A stretch of DNA of 64,000 bases, from the NCBI GenBank assembly GCA_028095005.1, contig CM051461.1:63531840-63595839 (forward strand), given 5' to 3'. This document shows, one piece after another, positions 47,109 to 57,897 of the stretch. A model generated the notes under the pieces. It did not search any database, was not told the origin of the DNA, and saw only the letters and a program-made list of their open reading frames with translations. Source of the DNA: Rhynchospora pubera (taxonomy: Eukaryota > Streptophyta > Magnoliopsida > Poales > Cyperaceae). Made by a program: the position numbers and the translations under genes. Position 1 is the stretch's first letter. Each line of letters starts with the position of its first letter.

Positions 47109-49512
47109 ATTCTTCCAACTTCCAAGTTCCAACTTCCAACCCCATCAATTATTACTCCAAAAAAAAAAGAAAACACTTATCATTTCTTACCCTTCTTTAT
47201 TATAGTTGTGACGGAAATATCTCACCCTACCTATGCATGCATTCCAACAGTATTTTAAACAAAAAAATGTTCAATGTTCATCATACACAATTTTTTTTAA
47301 TTTTTTTTGAATAATGCAATATTTAGCTAACGTTTATAAATCAGAGCTAAGCCAAAAAAAAAAAAAATTTGATTAATTGTTACTATTTTCATTTGTGGTA
47401 AACCACCTGCCTTAATATATATATTACCAATTTACCATAAAGGTTGTCATACTAAAAATTACAGAAGAAAACCACTTCGAAATTTATGGATTGCAAACGA
47501 ACTTGGATAATTCTTAAATGATGGGAATATAATTAGATACTATTCAATGCTCCCTTTTGTTAGTGTGTTTGGATGTTGCCATCAATAAAGAATAAAAATA
47601 AGGATTTAGAAATGTGTGTCTATCCATATTTCTTATTTATATTCTATGGTTTTGTTAGAATATGAATAAGGGTCCAAATAAGTTCAAATTTTTTTTTTTT
47701 GTCTTGTTTGAGTTTCACGAGAATAAAAAATTTAGAACTTATTTTTATTCGATTTCTTATTCTTATGAATCGAATAAGAATAAGTTCTGAATTCCTTTGT
47801 GGGGGAAGAATAATATCATTGAATAGTGTGCTTACAGCCACATTACAGGTATCTCTTTGCATTTCATGTTGTCCATTTATAAAGATTCAAAATTTTACTA
47901 ATTAAGTACCATCTGACCTTACAGGCGGGGAAAAACATCTAAACAACACGAGATTGAATTTTATATTTGAATTTCAGAACAATCCAAAACAAGAACATAA
48001 GAACAGCCTTGTACAGAAATGAATATTCCCAACAAAAAATGAAGGGACCACAATTAACCCCAAATAAAAAAAAAGACGCGTTTTTGTACCCTCAGAGATT
48101 TCAAAGGGGGCTTCCCTTTGTTTGTTGCATACTTGTATGTATCTTGCATGTGCACTATCTATCCTATCTATTTCTATTTTGCACCTACAACAAGTCACCC
48201 ACCTCATCTCTTTCAGATGACGTGGCATCTCCCCATTGGCTGGCTATCGTGAATCTGGCAATTCATTGGCCACCACAGAATCAGCCTCTGCCCAAACCAT
48301 TTCTACAGCTTGGCATTTGCATTTGTGATTTGTCTCTCTATTTCATTCTTTTATTTATTTATTTTTTTTACCATTGCACCTTCCTCGTCTTTTCTCTGAT
48401 TGTACAACTGGCATTTTGGACCGTCAATTGTCCTTTCGGAAATTTATGCTAAGAGAAATTTTGAAAATGCCCAGACATAACCTAACCTCGTCACCTCAAC
48501 TCACTTGTATGCATACCAGTTCATGAAAGATTCAACAATTTGCAAATGCTTCAAATAGTTCTGCCGGTACTTGTGTAAATTTTTTAGTATTATCTGGTTT
48601 TCGTTTTGGAGACCATTTGGTGGTTACTTATGACTGCATAAAAAAATTTGCCATACAGTTGGAAGTAATACACTATTTTAAAAGGCTACAAAGTTTTCTT
48701 AAATACAACGGCCTATTAAGGGCTCAAGAACAATGTGCTAAAACTGCGGAAGATTTGACAGCATATCATTAATCAAGGCCATACTACATGGATGGAAATA
48801 AAGATTTTGTTAAGCTTAACTATGCATGAGTGTCTATAGTGTTCACTGGAAAAACTAGATGGGGAGAATCTCTGCATTCACACGGAGTACCAAGGATAAG
48901 AAAGCAATATGTTCTCACCTTAGTACATGTCATATAGTAATTTGGATTCACATAGACAGCTGTACAATAAAAATGCAAACAAAAGAGCATAACAACAAAC
49001 ACAATAACCTCTTTGTGTAAGATATTTTCTTTTACACAATCTTATCAGAAAATACAGAAAGAAACTTGACGGTATATGTCTTATCCATCCAAAATGGTAT
49101 GTTGTAGTCTCTAAGCACATTACTTCAATTGCCAATCACAAAATTGGCAGTACGACCTGAAGCCTGCGGTGAGAGAAGGTGGACAAAACCTAGTTACCAA
49201 CCTTAGAAAGAGACAATGTATGCATACATGTTGATGTAGTGCATTGCACTTGACACATTTGTGGATTTTGAAATTTTGGTTTTGGATGCATCTATGGTAC
49301 AATCAAACCGATTTCATGGCTTACGTAACCTAAAACTGATCTTAGCCATAATGTCTGACATGTAATCTCTATCTCTTTATCTCATATTTGATCATGTTAT
49401 AGATAGATGGATTAGCCATGGCCACAAATTGAGGTGAACATAGGATAAAGTTAAAGATGCATTGCACGCAATTCAGTGCACCAGCATATATAGTTTGGTC
49501 ATATGTCGTAAA
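47109..49512. other. Intergenic DNA and RAD51D 3' flank
   Basis: No gene recognised. A possible degraded GTTTGG-type element lies at about 47565-47680 (TAGTGTGTTTGGATG ... GGGTCCAAATAAG). An in-frame stretch at 47967-48452 is not protein-like. Confidence 0.4.
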
Positions 49513-51469
49513 CTAGTTTGTATCAGATGCATGAGTTCTATATGCAAAACTGTCACCTGCTACATACAGGACTCTACCAGTAACTGAGCTATGCTCCAAA
49601 ACAGAAAAGAATACAACCCATTTAGACCAAATTTCATGGTGATCGAGATGCATGCTTACCATTAATGTGTGTTTCAATACTGTGGTGGTACCACGATTAT
49701 TACCAGTACCGTGTGAAAGTAAAAGCCGTATGTGTGGAATGCCTTTCCAGGATTCTCCAAGAGCTGGCTTTAGTGTACCATTCTCTCCTCCTACCATGTG
49801 ATTTGTGACCTAATTAAAAGCAAATACATACAAAATTAATGAAACCCATTGTAAAGATAAAGACTTAAGGGATGAAACATATAATCCAGTTTAAGTAGGT
49901 GCACGAAAAATTTATGGAACACAGATACATATATATCATATCAAGAGGTTGAAAATAATTTACTATAGTTACCAGCACAGCGATATTATGTTCATATGCA
50001 ATCCTTTTCAAAAGAACTCCAACAGAAGCCATCATACACCATCCTGCTTTCATTTTGCATCCACATCATTTTGTTGCAGACATTCAAAAAGATCTTATTG
50101 ATAAAGATATAAAATAATGTACTACCCTGTGAATTCTTGCCTCCAATAACTGGTGCTATAACTGATGAGACTGAGTCAACTATGAGCAAGCATAACTTAG
50201 AACCTCCAAGCTTTACCTAATTCATTTCAAAATAACAGAAGACATGAAGAAAATATTAAATAACAGAAATAATAAGTGAAAATATGGGGAAAAAAAAAAG
50301 AAAAGGAGCAGCCACTGCAATATGAAAATAGAATTACCGTATGCTTCAAAGTTGTTTCCACATGGTGTAGCAAATCCAAAAGTGCAAATATGTCAAACAC
50401 CGACTGACAATATATGTTGCTCATTATTGTTTGTAGACTTGTTTCTTTTAACTGAATTCGAGAAAAAGTAATTAAAAAATAAAGAAGAATTATAAAAATA
50501 ATAAATACGCAACAGAGTCCAGATTTATAAAGACAAAGTTAGTAGATGCTTTAGAATTAAAAAAAGGTATAAATTATTATTGCAGGACCAGTAAAAAAAA
50601 AAAATGGTACCTCTTTGGGCAAAGAAGGATGCAGTTGATTTACAAAGCAGCTGATGCGGAATGGTGAAAAGGAATTGGAAGTATCCAAATATAAAACCAT
50701 GCCAAAGTTCCTGTCTACAACATGTGTGGCAGAAGAGAGACACACCTACATAATTAATGATCAGACTGCCTATTTGACTGAAAGCTCATTACCTGATTTC
50801 TAAAATGCAAAATTCAGCAATTTGAGAAGAAATAAAGGTTTACTTGTGTTTTGCCAGACGAGGAGGGCCCCACTATTTCAGTCACCTGACCTTGCCTCAA
50901 ACCACCTCCAAGAAGTGCATCAATCCTGTAAAGATTGAAATAAGTTAATACCAGATGGTACCAGTAAATAACAGTTTGGGAATCACAGGTACAGCACGTA
51001 GCTGGTATGTTGTAGCCAACCAATTTGTAGTGCATACATGTCCCTACGAGTATTGGGTGTGCCATGTATAACAATGATGGAAAATATAATAATAAAATTA
51101 CATTGATACCCTTCAAGTCCTGTGGGCAGAAAATGTTTGTTTTGGTTGGTGTCGCTTAAGAGTTCGATCCCAGTCAACCATGGAAGTTGGCGGTTTGGTG
51201 TTACATCAGGAGCCTGAGCAGTACAAGGTTATAAAAATATAAGATCATCGATGCCATTGGTAATGAATGCATATTGTATAGGTATTAGGTAGTAGTATGT
51301 GGACACATGCTCAGAAGGTGTTTGACAAAATGCTGGAGAGGTCTAGACAGTCAACAAAAGGAATCATGGTAAAGCACGTTAATGAAGAGAATGAGAGAGG
51401 GAGTAGCAATTAATAGCACAATAGCAATACCAGGCGAGACTTGAAATCTTCTTTCTCTGTATCCATCAT
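49513..51469 (-). CDS. RAD51D: RAD51D-like DNA repair recombinase, N-terminal domain not found
   Basis: A RAD51 paralogue of homologous recombination, an ATP-binding member of the BCDX2 complex. Minus-strand exons 51431-51469, 51110-51213, 50844-50925, 50611-50745, 50338-50451, 50126-50216, 49973-50043, 49660-49809 and 49513-49593 join in one frame (288 residues). The Walker A region IVGPSSSGKTQ lies in EIVGPSSSGKTQ after GIDALLGGGLRQGQ. Walker B-like LCLLIVDSVSSVIAPVIGG, RIAYEHNIAVLVTNHMVGG and the C-terminal WKGIPHIRLLLS and LKHT match plant RAD51D. Known plant proteins have about 60 more N-terminal residues, which I could not find; here only MMDTEKEDFKSRL precedes the core. The frame is open upstream (KRKKAKAEESWGDWQVEDD) to a stop near 51600 but has no earlier ATG. 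The last exon boundary is uncertain. Either first exons lie far upstream or the gene is 5'-truncated. Confidence 0.85.
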
Positions 51470-52034
51470 CAGATCATCTTCCACTTGCCAGTCGCCCCAA
51501 CTTTCTTCCGCTTTCGCCTTTTTGCGCTTGCTTGTTCGGAACAGCAAAGGGTAAAAAAGGAAAAAAAAAAACAATTTTGGGCTCTCAGATGGGCCTTAGA
51601 TAGGCCTAATAGACAGACAGATCTCTTTTGTTTTTGTTTGAATACTTTTTGTCAAGGCCACATCACATTCACATTCTCATAATCACATATGTATAATATA
51701 GGTCTGTTTCTATCAGCAACCACAGCTTTCAACAATTATTCAACAAGTTCGTCAAAACAATTTGAAATTCCCTCCTGTTAGTGTTAGATCTCTCTCTCTC
51801 TCTCTCTCTCTCTATTTTCTGATGACTAGTATTCCACTAAAATTGGTACTTTTTTTTGTTTTTATTGCATGTATCAAAGAGAGAAACAGACAACAAGAAG
51901 ACAAAAGACAAGTAAAAATGCGTTGAATTAACTGCAAAACAACTGTCAGTACGTACCAGCGCTTTCATTGTCAGACTCAGACGCCACCTTTTGGACGACT
52001 TGACACTAATTTAATTGGTAATAGCAACTAGCTA
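51470..52034. other. Region upstream of RAD51D core
   Basis: No N-terminal RAD51D exon recognised. A (TC)n run lies at 51788-51813. The minus frame covering 51470-51600 is open and charged but lacks a start. Confidence 0.4.
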
Positions 52035-52224
52035 AATTGAGATCCGCTGCTGCGCGACACAGCGTGTCGCGCGGTATGCTGGCCGTTTGATTAAGATCCA
52101 ATGGACAAGGGAGCCCCGTGCATGTAACCTAGATTGGTAGGCCCGTAAAAATTGAACCGTCCGATCAAGATCAGACGGCTCGTAGTGCGCGACACGCGGT
52201 GTAGCGCAACAGCGAATCCGGATT
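52035..52224. mobile_element. GC-rich hairpin MITE with 11-bp target repeat
   Basis: The left arm GATCCGCTGCTGCGCGACAC and the inverted right arm GATTCGCTGTTGCGCTACAC pair, and CCGTCCGATCAAGATC and GGCCGTTTGATTAAGATCC pair further in. The left arm itself contains the perfect hairpin GCGCGACAC-AGC-GTGTCGCGC. GCAACTAGCTA flanks both ends (52024-52034 and 52225-52235), pointing to a Mutator-like insertion (usual 9-11 bp). 190 bp, non-coding. Confidence 0.85.
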
Positions 52225-52504
52225 GCAACTAGCTAGCTATGTGACATTGTGCATTGCGCTGCCTTACTCTGCAAGTATATATTATTATATTAAATTTCTT
52301 CTTCACCTTTATTAGTAAAATGCTTCTCTTCCAATCCTTCCTAGCTAGGTAGTATGCATGCATGGTTTGAACTTAGATTTTTTTTTTTCATTCGATAGAT
52401 AAAGAGATTTATGATGGATTAGCAATTTAATCTCCAATGAGTATTTTTTTTAAGATAAATCGGAGTTCTAAGCTACCCAATTTATTTTTAAATTAAATGT
52501 CTAT

Positions 52505-52662
52505 GGTTCCGTTTGGATTGCTTAGAAATAAGAGGAATAACTTATTTCTAGGCGGAAAGTATTGGAAAGTGTGTAATTTTGTGAAGAGTTTGGATTGTTT
52601 ATATGAAATTTACGTCTAGAAAGAAGCTATTTCTCTTATTCCCATACGATCCAAACTGGGCC
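52505..52662. mobile_element. GTTTGG-ended MITE (158 bp)
   Basis: The left end GGTTCCGTTTGGATTGCTTA matches the inverted right end (GGCCCAGTTTGGATCGTATG). The middle has GTGTAATTTTGTGAAGAGTT and GGATTGTTTAT, as in sister copies. The flanks are AT-rich with no certain target repeat. It lies directly next to a SINE head. Confidence 0.8.
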
Positions 52663-52679
52663 ATAATGAAAGATCCTCC

Positions 52680-52750
52680 GGTCGGATTTCGAACCTGCGA
52701 CCTTCCACTCAAAGAGTCAAAGTGTATTGCTCTTTGCTACTAGACCAATG
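52680..52750 (-). mobile_element. tRNA-derived SINE head
   Basis: On the minus strand, TTGGTCTAGTAGCAAAG (A box) is followed about 40 bp later by GCAGGTTCGAAATCC (B box), the spacing of a tRNA-type RNA polymerase III promoter. It does not fold as an intact tRNA, and the same design recurs at 57385-57470, so a SINE is likely. The body beyond it is interrupted by, or ends at, the neighbouring MITE. Confidence 0.65.
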
Positions 52751-53239
52751 AGTATTAATTCATTCCAAGAAAGCCTCGTACAATTTTAATTACGGTTACA
52801 AATTTCTGCATGTGCTCCGGCCTGTCAGTATGGCATTTTGTATTTGTACACAGGATGCTCCATTCATCTATTTGTTTGCGAATTGGCACGATTTTGGAGG
52901 AAATTATAATACAAATCCCCCCTCAAGTAAAGCTATCTAGCTAACATAATCCTAGAAGACTACAGAATTTTTTGCTCTCACAAAAATGGAAGTGGATAAT
53001 TGATTAATGGGAGCAGATGATTTATTCATCTTACAAAGCAATTGAGAGGCTATTAAAACCTAAGGCTACTCGTTATGATTTTCAATCAATTTGAAGAAGC
53101 TATTTGACATAACATCTACTTTTCTTTACAAAAACTCATCATGACCTTCGTTTGTTGTCGTTGTTATATATCATAAATGAAATGAAACGATAAATTACTT
53201 GGGATTAATTTTATCGAGCTCGTACCATTAAATGATTCC
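52751..53239. other. AT-rich spacer, no gene seen
   Basis: Nothing recognisable between the SINE head and the target repeat of the hAT element. Confidence 0.4.
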
Positions 53240-53604
53240 GTCAACTATAGGCATGTCGACGGTACGAACGTTAGTCGTTTATCGTCGACGTTTCGTCCTT
53301 ATGGAATGAGTGGCGGAACACTTTTATGTTTCGTCGCAGGAAACGGAACGGAGGACAGAATTCACTCATGTGTCGTTAGAATGAGCGAAACGTCAAACGA
53401 AATGGTGTGTTTTGTGCACGTTTCAGGCACGTTCTGTCCAAAATTTTATGGGAATAAAATTTGAAGTATAGTAGAGGAGGGGAGTAGTAGTCGAAGTATA
53501 GATGGAAAAAAAATAAAAACCCATTCTAGAGTTTTTCGCCTCCTTGCGCCGATCAAATTTCTTTTCTTTCCTCTCAATCTATCTCACCTCTCGATTCTCT
53601 CCTC

Positions 53605-53750
53605 CCTCACGGCCTAACCTGACCTCTCTTAGTATCTTAGACTCCAGCTCTCCCTCACGGCCTCACTTGACCTCTCTTAGTATCTCAGCCTCACCTAACC
53701 TCTCTTAGTATCTCAGACTCCGGCTCTCCCTCACGGCCTCACCTAAGGTT
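53605..53750. repeat. Short tandem repeat inside the hAT element
   Basis: GACCTCTCTTAGTATCTTAG, GACCTCTCTTAGTATCTCAG and AACCTCTCTTAGTATCTCAG alternate with CTCCCTCACGGCCTCACYT, giving about three imperfect units. Confidence 0.85.
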
Positions 53751-54682
53751 GTCCATGGCATTTGTCTCTAGGCGCCTGAAACCTGCTCATTCAGAATCCC
53801 GTGCATGCTTGTGCTTGTCGAGACACTTGCCTAGTCCGCCCATGGCCTCACCCATCCATGCATGTGTTTGCCTACAGTAAGTAGTCTATGCCTTCAATTT
53901 TAATTTTGATTCTCGAATTTGCTTGAGAGAGAGAGAGAAAGAGAGGAGAGATGAAGAGATTGGGGTGGGGGTGGGGGGTGCTGGTGCGGCTACGGTTGAT
54001 TTCTGTTTTGTGCAATAATAGGAGAGATGTTGATTTTTTTCCTTGATTAAGAGTTGATTTCTGTTTGAACTAGTCTCATTTTTTTTCTTTTTGTGATTTT
54101 GAAGTTATTGAAGAGTTTGAGGTACTGACGTGCTGACTTACTAGTCTTGTGAGGCTGTAATCGTCTGTGTTGTGTAGGGATAGCACAGGCACATGAAGCC
54201 TGACGTTTGAAGCGATGAGTATGAACTTTAAACTTTGTATTTTTATTTAATTATGTTGCTATTTGAAATGCCTTAACTGATTCAAATGCTTTAACGCTTG
54301 AGGTTATATCTAAGTCAAGGTTCTATTGTTCTTCTCTGGTTTGTCAAATGACTTTGATGAAAATTCAAATTGAAATAGTTCAGTTATCTTGTTTAATCAA
54401 ATTTAATTGGATCACAACTAGTTTGCATATGCTGGTACAGTAAAAATAACCAAATATGAATTTATTGAAGTAATGACTAAAGACTTTACTTTTGACCATT
54501 TTATACCAGTATTTAATATTTTGGAAAGATTTATATATCATGTATTGTCTGGTTGGATTTACTATTTTTTCCTTTTTTTTCTCAATTAGTCTTTCCCAAT
54601 AGCTTGATAATATTTATTAACTGCAAAAAAAATTCTGTTGTTGCATATGCCGATACAATAATTCAGTAACTGAGAAAGTAGC

Positions 54683-54689
<7 letters not shown>

Positions 54690-54737
<48 letters not shown>
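54690..54737. repeat. (TA)n microsatellite
   Basis: About 48 bp of pure TA, inside the hAT element. The phrase CAGTAACTGAGAAAGTAGCA occurs on both sides of it (about 54665 and 54752). Confidence 0.92.
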
Positions 54738-54741
<4 letters not shown>

Positions 54742-55304
54742 CTGTTTACTTCAGTAACTGAGAAAGTAGCATAAATTATGAAATGCAACTAATTGATATA
54801 AGTTTGAAAAGCAATTGCTTGATATTCTTTTGTTCTCTTTATATTATAGCATGGGGCCTGGATTGCACCAAGAAACTAGTGAAGAGATGAAAAAAATTCA
54901 AAATGATGTTGAAGCAGGATGACAACCTCCTCCTGATTTGAGTATACTATTTTCATATTTTATGAATTTATGACTGCATGATATACTTGTGTAATGTTTC
55001 TATAGATTTCTGAATGCTTGTAACATTTGTGTAATGCTTTCAAGGTACTTTGTAATGCTTTTCTGAATACTTATGTAATGCTTTTCTTTGCAAAATTTCA
55101 TATTTTTTAAGGTACTTTGCAAGTCCAAATTTTTAACGTTAAAAAACGTTCATAGAATGGAACAACAACGATACCAAATTTTGTGTCGTTTATTCAATAG
55201 AACGTCAAACGTAAAAATAATTATATATCATTATTTCAACGAAACGAAAACGTATAAGTGGATTTCCGTTACTGTTGGATACGTTAAACAGTCCTAGTCA
55301 ACTA

Positions 55305-57384
55305 GCTAGGTGTCTAGGTCTATATTTCATGTTATAAGCTTGAGGTACCCACATGCCCCGTTCTATCGCGCGCCATGTTTCTTTCCATTTAACCATCGTA
55401 TGTTTTAACTACAATTGTACGATATAATATAACAGTCCTACTGGCAGGAAAGATTCGACTAAGACTTAGCTCCTTGAACAGTTTCATAAATTGTAAGCAA
55501 AATTAGTTGGAACTTGGAAGCATGAGCCTGGCTGGATCTGGATTCTGGGGTCCGGCCGGTACCATCTTTCTTTATTTTCTCTCTTTTTTCTTCTATCCGT
55601 AAATATTTTGGGCCAACCTGAACTAACTTTCTACTACTAAAAATAAAAAAATCCAAATCCTTAGTGGTTCTAGACAACTATTATTACAACAGGAATTATA
55701 AGTGTCATCGGCAAATATACCATCCCAACCATCACTAAATACAAGTGAACATATACAGCAAATAAGGTGAATATATAGACGATCTAAGTGAACACTTACA
55801 AACAAATAAGTGTTGTCATCACTTGTTCAGAAGTTTACATGCATATTCAACTAATTTTCATTAAACTTATTTGTTTGTATGTGTTCACTTTGTTTGTGTA
55901 TATGTTTACTTTGTTTGTGTATATGTTCACTTTATATTTAGCGATAGCAGAGATGGCAAAACTGCAGATGGCAGTAATCAATTTTCTTATTACAATATTA
56001 TTAGTAGTGGTGTTAACTCAGTCAGGTACCTGGATACGTCATGATATAAAAAGAAAACCTATATATATATATATTGTTACGGTATAGGCATTTCAATAGT
56101 CCATGTATATATCTTAAGTGCCTACCGGCTTTCATAAGGAAAAAAAAAAAACATAGGGGCTGTTTGGATCATATGGGAATATGAGGAATTTCTTATTCCT
56201 AGGCATAAATTTATTATAAATAATCTAAACTCTTCATAAAATTACACACTTTCTAATACTTTATGCCTATAAATGGATATATATTATCTTAAGAAACTGC
56301 AAACACGATTTTAGAAAAGTTATAAACGCAAGCCTTTATTTGATTTCCCCCCTTTTTTTTAGGGAATACATGATGTTTTGAGAGAAAAAATAGCAACGCT
56401 TTTTTATTACTTGTAATTTACAAACTTCTCATTGCTAAACTTACGAGAAAACTAATACATCTGGAAAACCAAATTGACTGGACTTTGGATTTAATTCCAA
56501 GATGATACGAGAACTTTTTTGTTTATATATTTCCAAGCACAGCAGCACAGGTGATAGGAGATCGCCATAGTTACTATTTAGGTAGCAAACTGATGGAAGC
56601 TGAAGATTTAACCGTTTCCGTTTAGCCGGAAAAAAAAAAAGAAAATATAAAATGTAAAGAAAAAAAATAAAGGAAGTTGTCGTTTGGCAATGGAAACAAC
56701 TTATCATTGGTAGGGAAACATAGGTTAACGCTTCTGCGAACAAAGTTGGAGTTGTCGGTTGAAAAATAAATTAACAAAGGCTACTTATTAAGTTATTCAG
56801 TGCCCGAATCTGAATTCATAATGGCAACGCACCTGCACTAACACTCTTAGTTTTGTATTAAAGCACGCATCATGCAAAATTGTTAAATTTGTTTTTTGCT
56901 TACATTTTATAAGTAGGAGCAAATCTTCAACAAATAATTTCCTTTAGGAAAGCAACATCAGTGTTCTTTTCTTTTTATATATTTTTCTTTCTTTCTTTCA
57001 GATCTGAGGTAGAAAACGAATGTTAAATTTCCTGTGCGTTTATATGAGCGTGTTTTGTTGTCGTCGAGCTATGTTCCTCACCAAATATTTCCCATCCTCT
57101 GTTTCTGAATTGCAAAATGTTCTCATGACAGTACATTAATTAAAGGTACGTCATTAAATAATTGGAACTTCCATTGACAATTTCACAACGACCCCTCTAC
57201 AGAATGTTGTTGGTTCAATAAAGTGATAGATAAACTTTTCATATTGTTTATTCATCCCTTACTCCATAATAATTTTATCGACCTCTTATGATATAAGATT
57301 CCTTGAAAGTAATTAGCCAGTTCTCTAACTATTCGGTGTTCCATTAGTTGCCCATGAACTTTGAAATCAATAGTAAAAAAAAAT
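55305..57384. other. Spacer with dispersed repeats, no gene seen
   Basis: Contains a possible inverted-repeat element at about 55695-55975 (AGTGTCATCGGCAAATATACC; inverse GCGATAGCAGAGATGGC). It also has (GTTCACTTTGTTTGTGTATAT)n sub-repeats like those near 16000, and a partial GTTTGG-ended MITE at 56156. No protein-coding gene. Confidence 0.4.
56156..56275. mobile_element. Partial GTTTGG-ended MITE
   Basis: GGGGCTGTTTGGATCATATGG followed by the family core ATAAATAATCTAAACTCTTC and TTACACACTTTCTAATAC. The right terminus with the inverted GTTTGG is missing. Confidence 0.7.
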
Positions 57385-57470
57385 GATCCCAGCTGAGTTT
57401 TGAACCGCAACCTTCACGTAAGATGCGTTGCTTTCTACCACTAGACCAATAGTTGGTTCACACCTATATA
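57385..57470 (-). mobile_element. tRNA-derived SINE head
   Basis: On the minus strand the A box TGGTCTAGTGGTAG (57448-57435) and the B box GGTTCAAAACTC (57406-57395) are correctly spaced for an internal RNA polymerase III promoter. A T-run follows at about 57382-57374. Same layout as the copy at 52680. Confidence 0.7.
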
Positions 57471-57489
57471 TCTAATGAGGAAGGTTCCG

Positions 57490-57897
57490 CCACTAATATT
57501 TTGATTGCCCCAAAATGCCAACATTTTACTATTTAGTTAGTTTTTAAAATTTTAAAATTCAAATGTTACATCCAAACCTTTAATCTTATTTAATTTAATA
57601 AGCGATGTGGTTTCATATAAGTTTTGTTAATTTTATAGTTTATTTGATACTCGATCAAAGACCAAAACATGAACGTTTTAGAACGAATCTTTCATAGTTA
57701 ACATAGTTCGTTTGTTTTTCTATCTATTGATCGAGTATAAAATAAATTCTAAAATTTACATAACTTATATAAAAACGCATCGCTCGGTAAACTAAATAAG
57801 ATCAACGGTTTGAATTTAACATTCGAATTTTAAGATTTGAAAAAATAACTTAATAGCAAAATTTTGACATTTGGAGGCAACCAAAATGTTGGTAACA
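57490..57897. mobile_element. Inverted-repeat element, about 400 bp
   Basis: The left end ACTAATATTTTGATTGCC matches the inverted right end ACCAACATTTTGGTTGCC. Inner pairs include TTTTATAGTTTATTTGATACTCGATCA and its inverse TTGATCGAGTATAAAATAAATTC, around a centre near 57690. No target repeat fixed. Confidence 0.75.

Larger units (their letters stand above)
53248..55296. mobile_element. hAT (Ac/Ds-type) non-autonomous element, 2,049 bp
   Basis: The left end TAGGCATGTCGACGGTACG and the inverted right end TAGGACTGTTTAACGTATCC match in style. The 8-bp direct repeat GTCAACTA is perfect on both sides (53240-53247 and 55297-55304). Both subterminal regions (about 200 bp) are packed with AACGG/CGTTTCG/AACGT motifs, as expected of transposase-binding regions. 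The interior has a C/T-rich stretch with triplicated GGCCTCACCT/CTCTTAGTATCT phrases (53605-53745) and a short exon-like segment GPGLHQETSEEMKKIQND near 54855. These may be captured host gene pieces or eroded element sequence. No transposase frame. Confidence 0.93.

Noticed and set aside
47967..48452. 161-codon plus frame downstream of RAD51D
   Set aside because: Lys/Asn-rich start then hydrophobic Phe/Ile/Leu run, low complexity, no family motif and no start context.
52680..52750. A tRNA gene
   Set aside because: A and B boxes are present but the acceptor and anticodon stems do not pair convincingly, so a SINE head is preferred. The same applies at 57385-57470.
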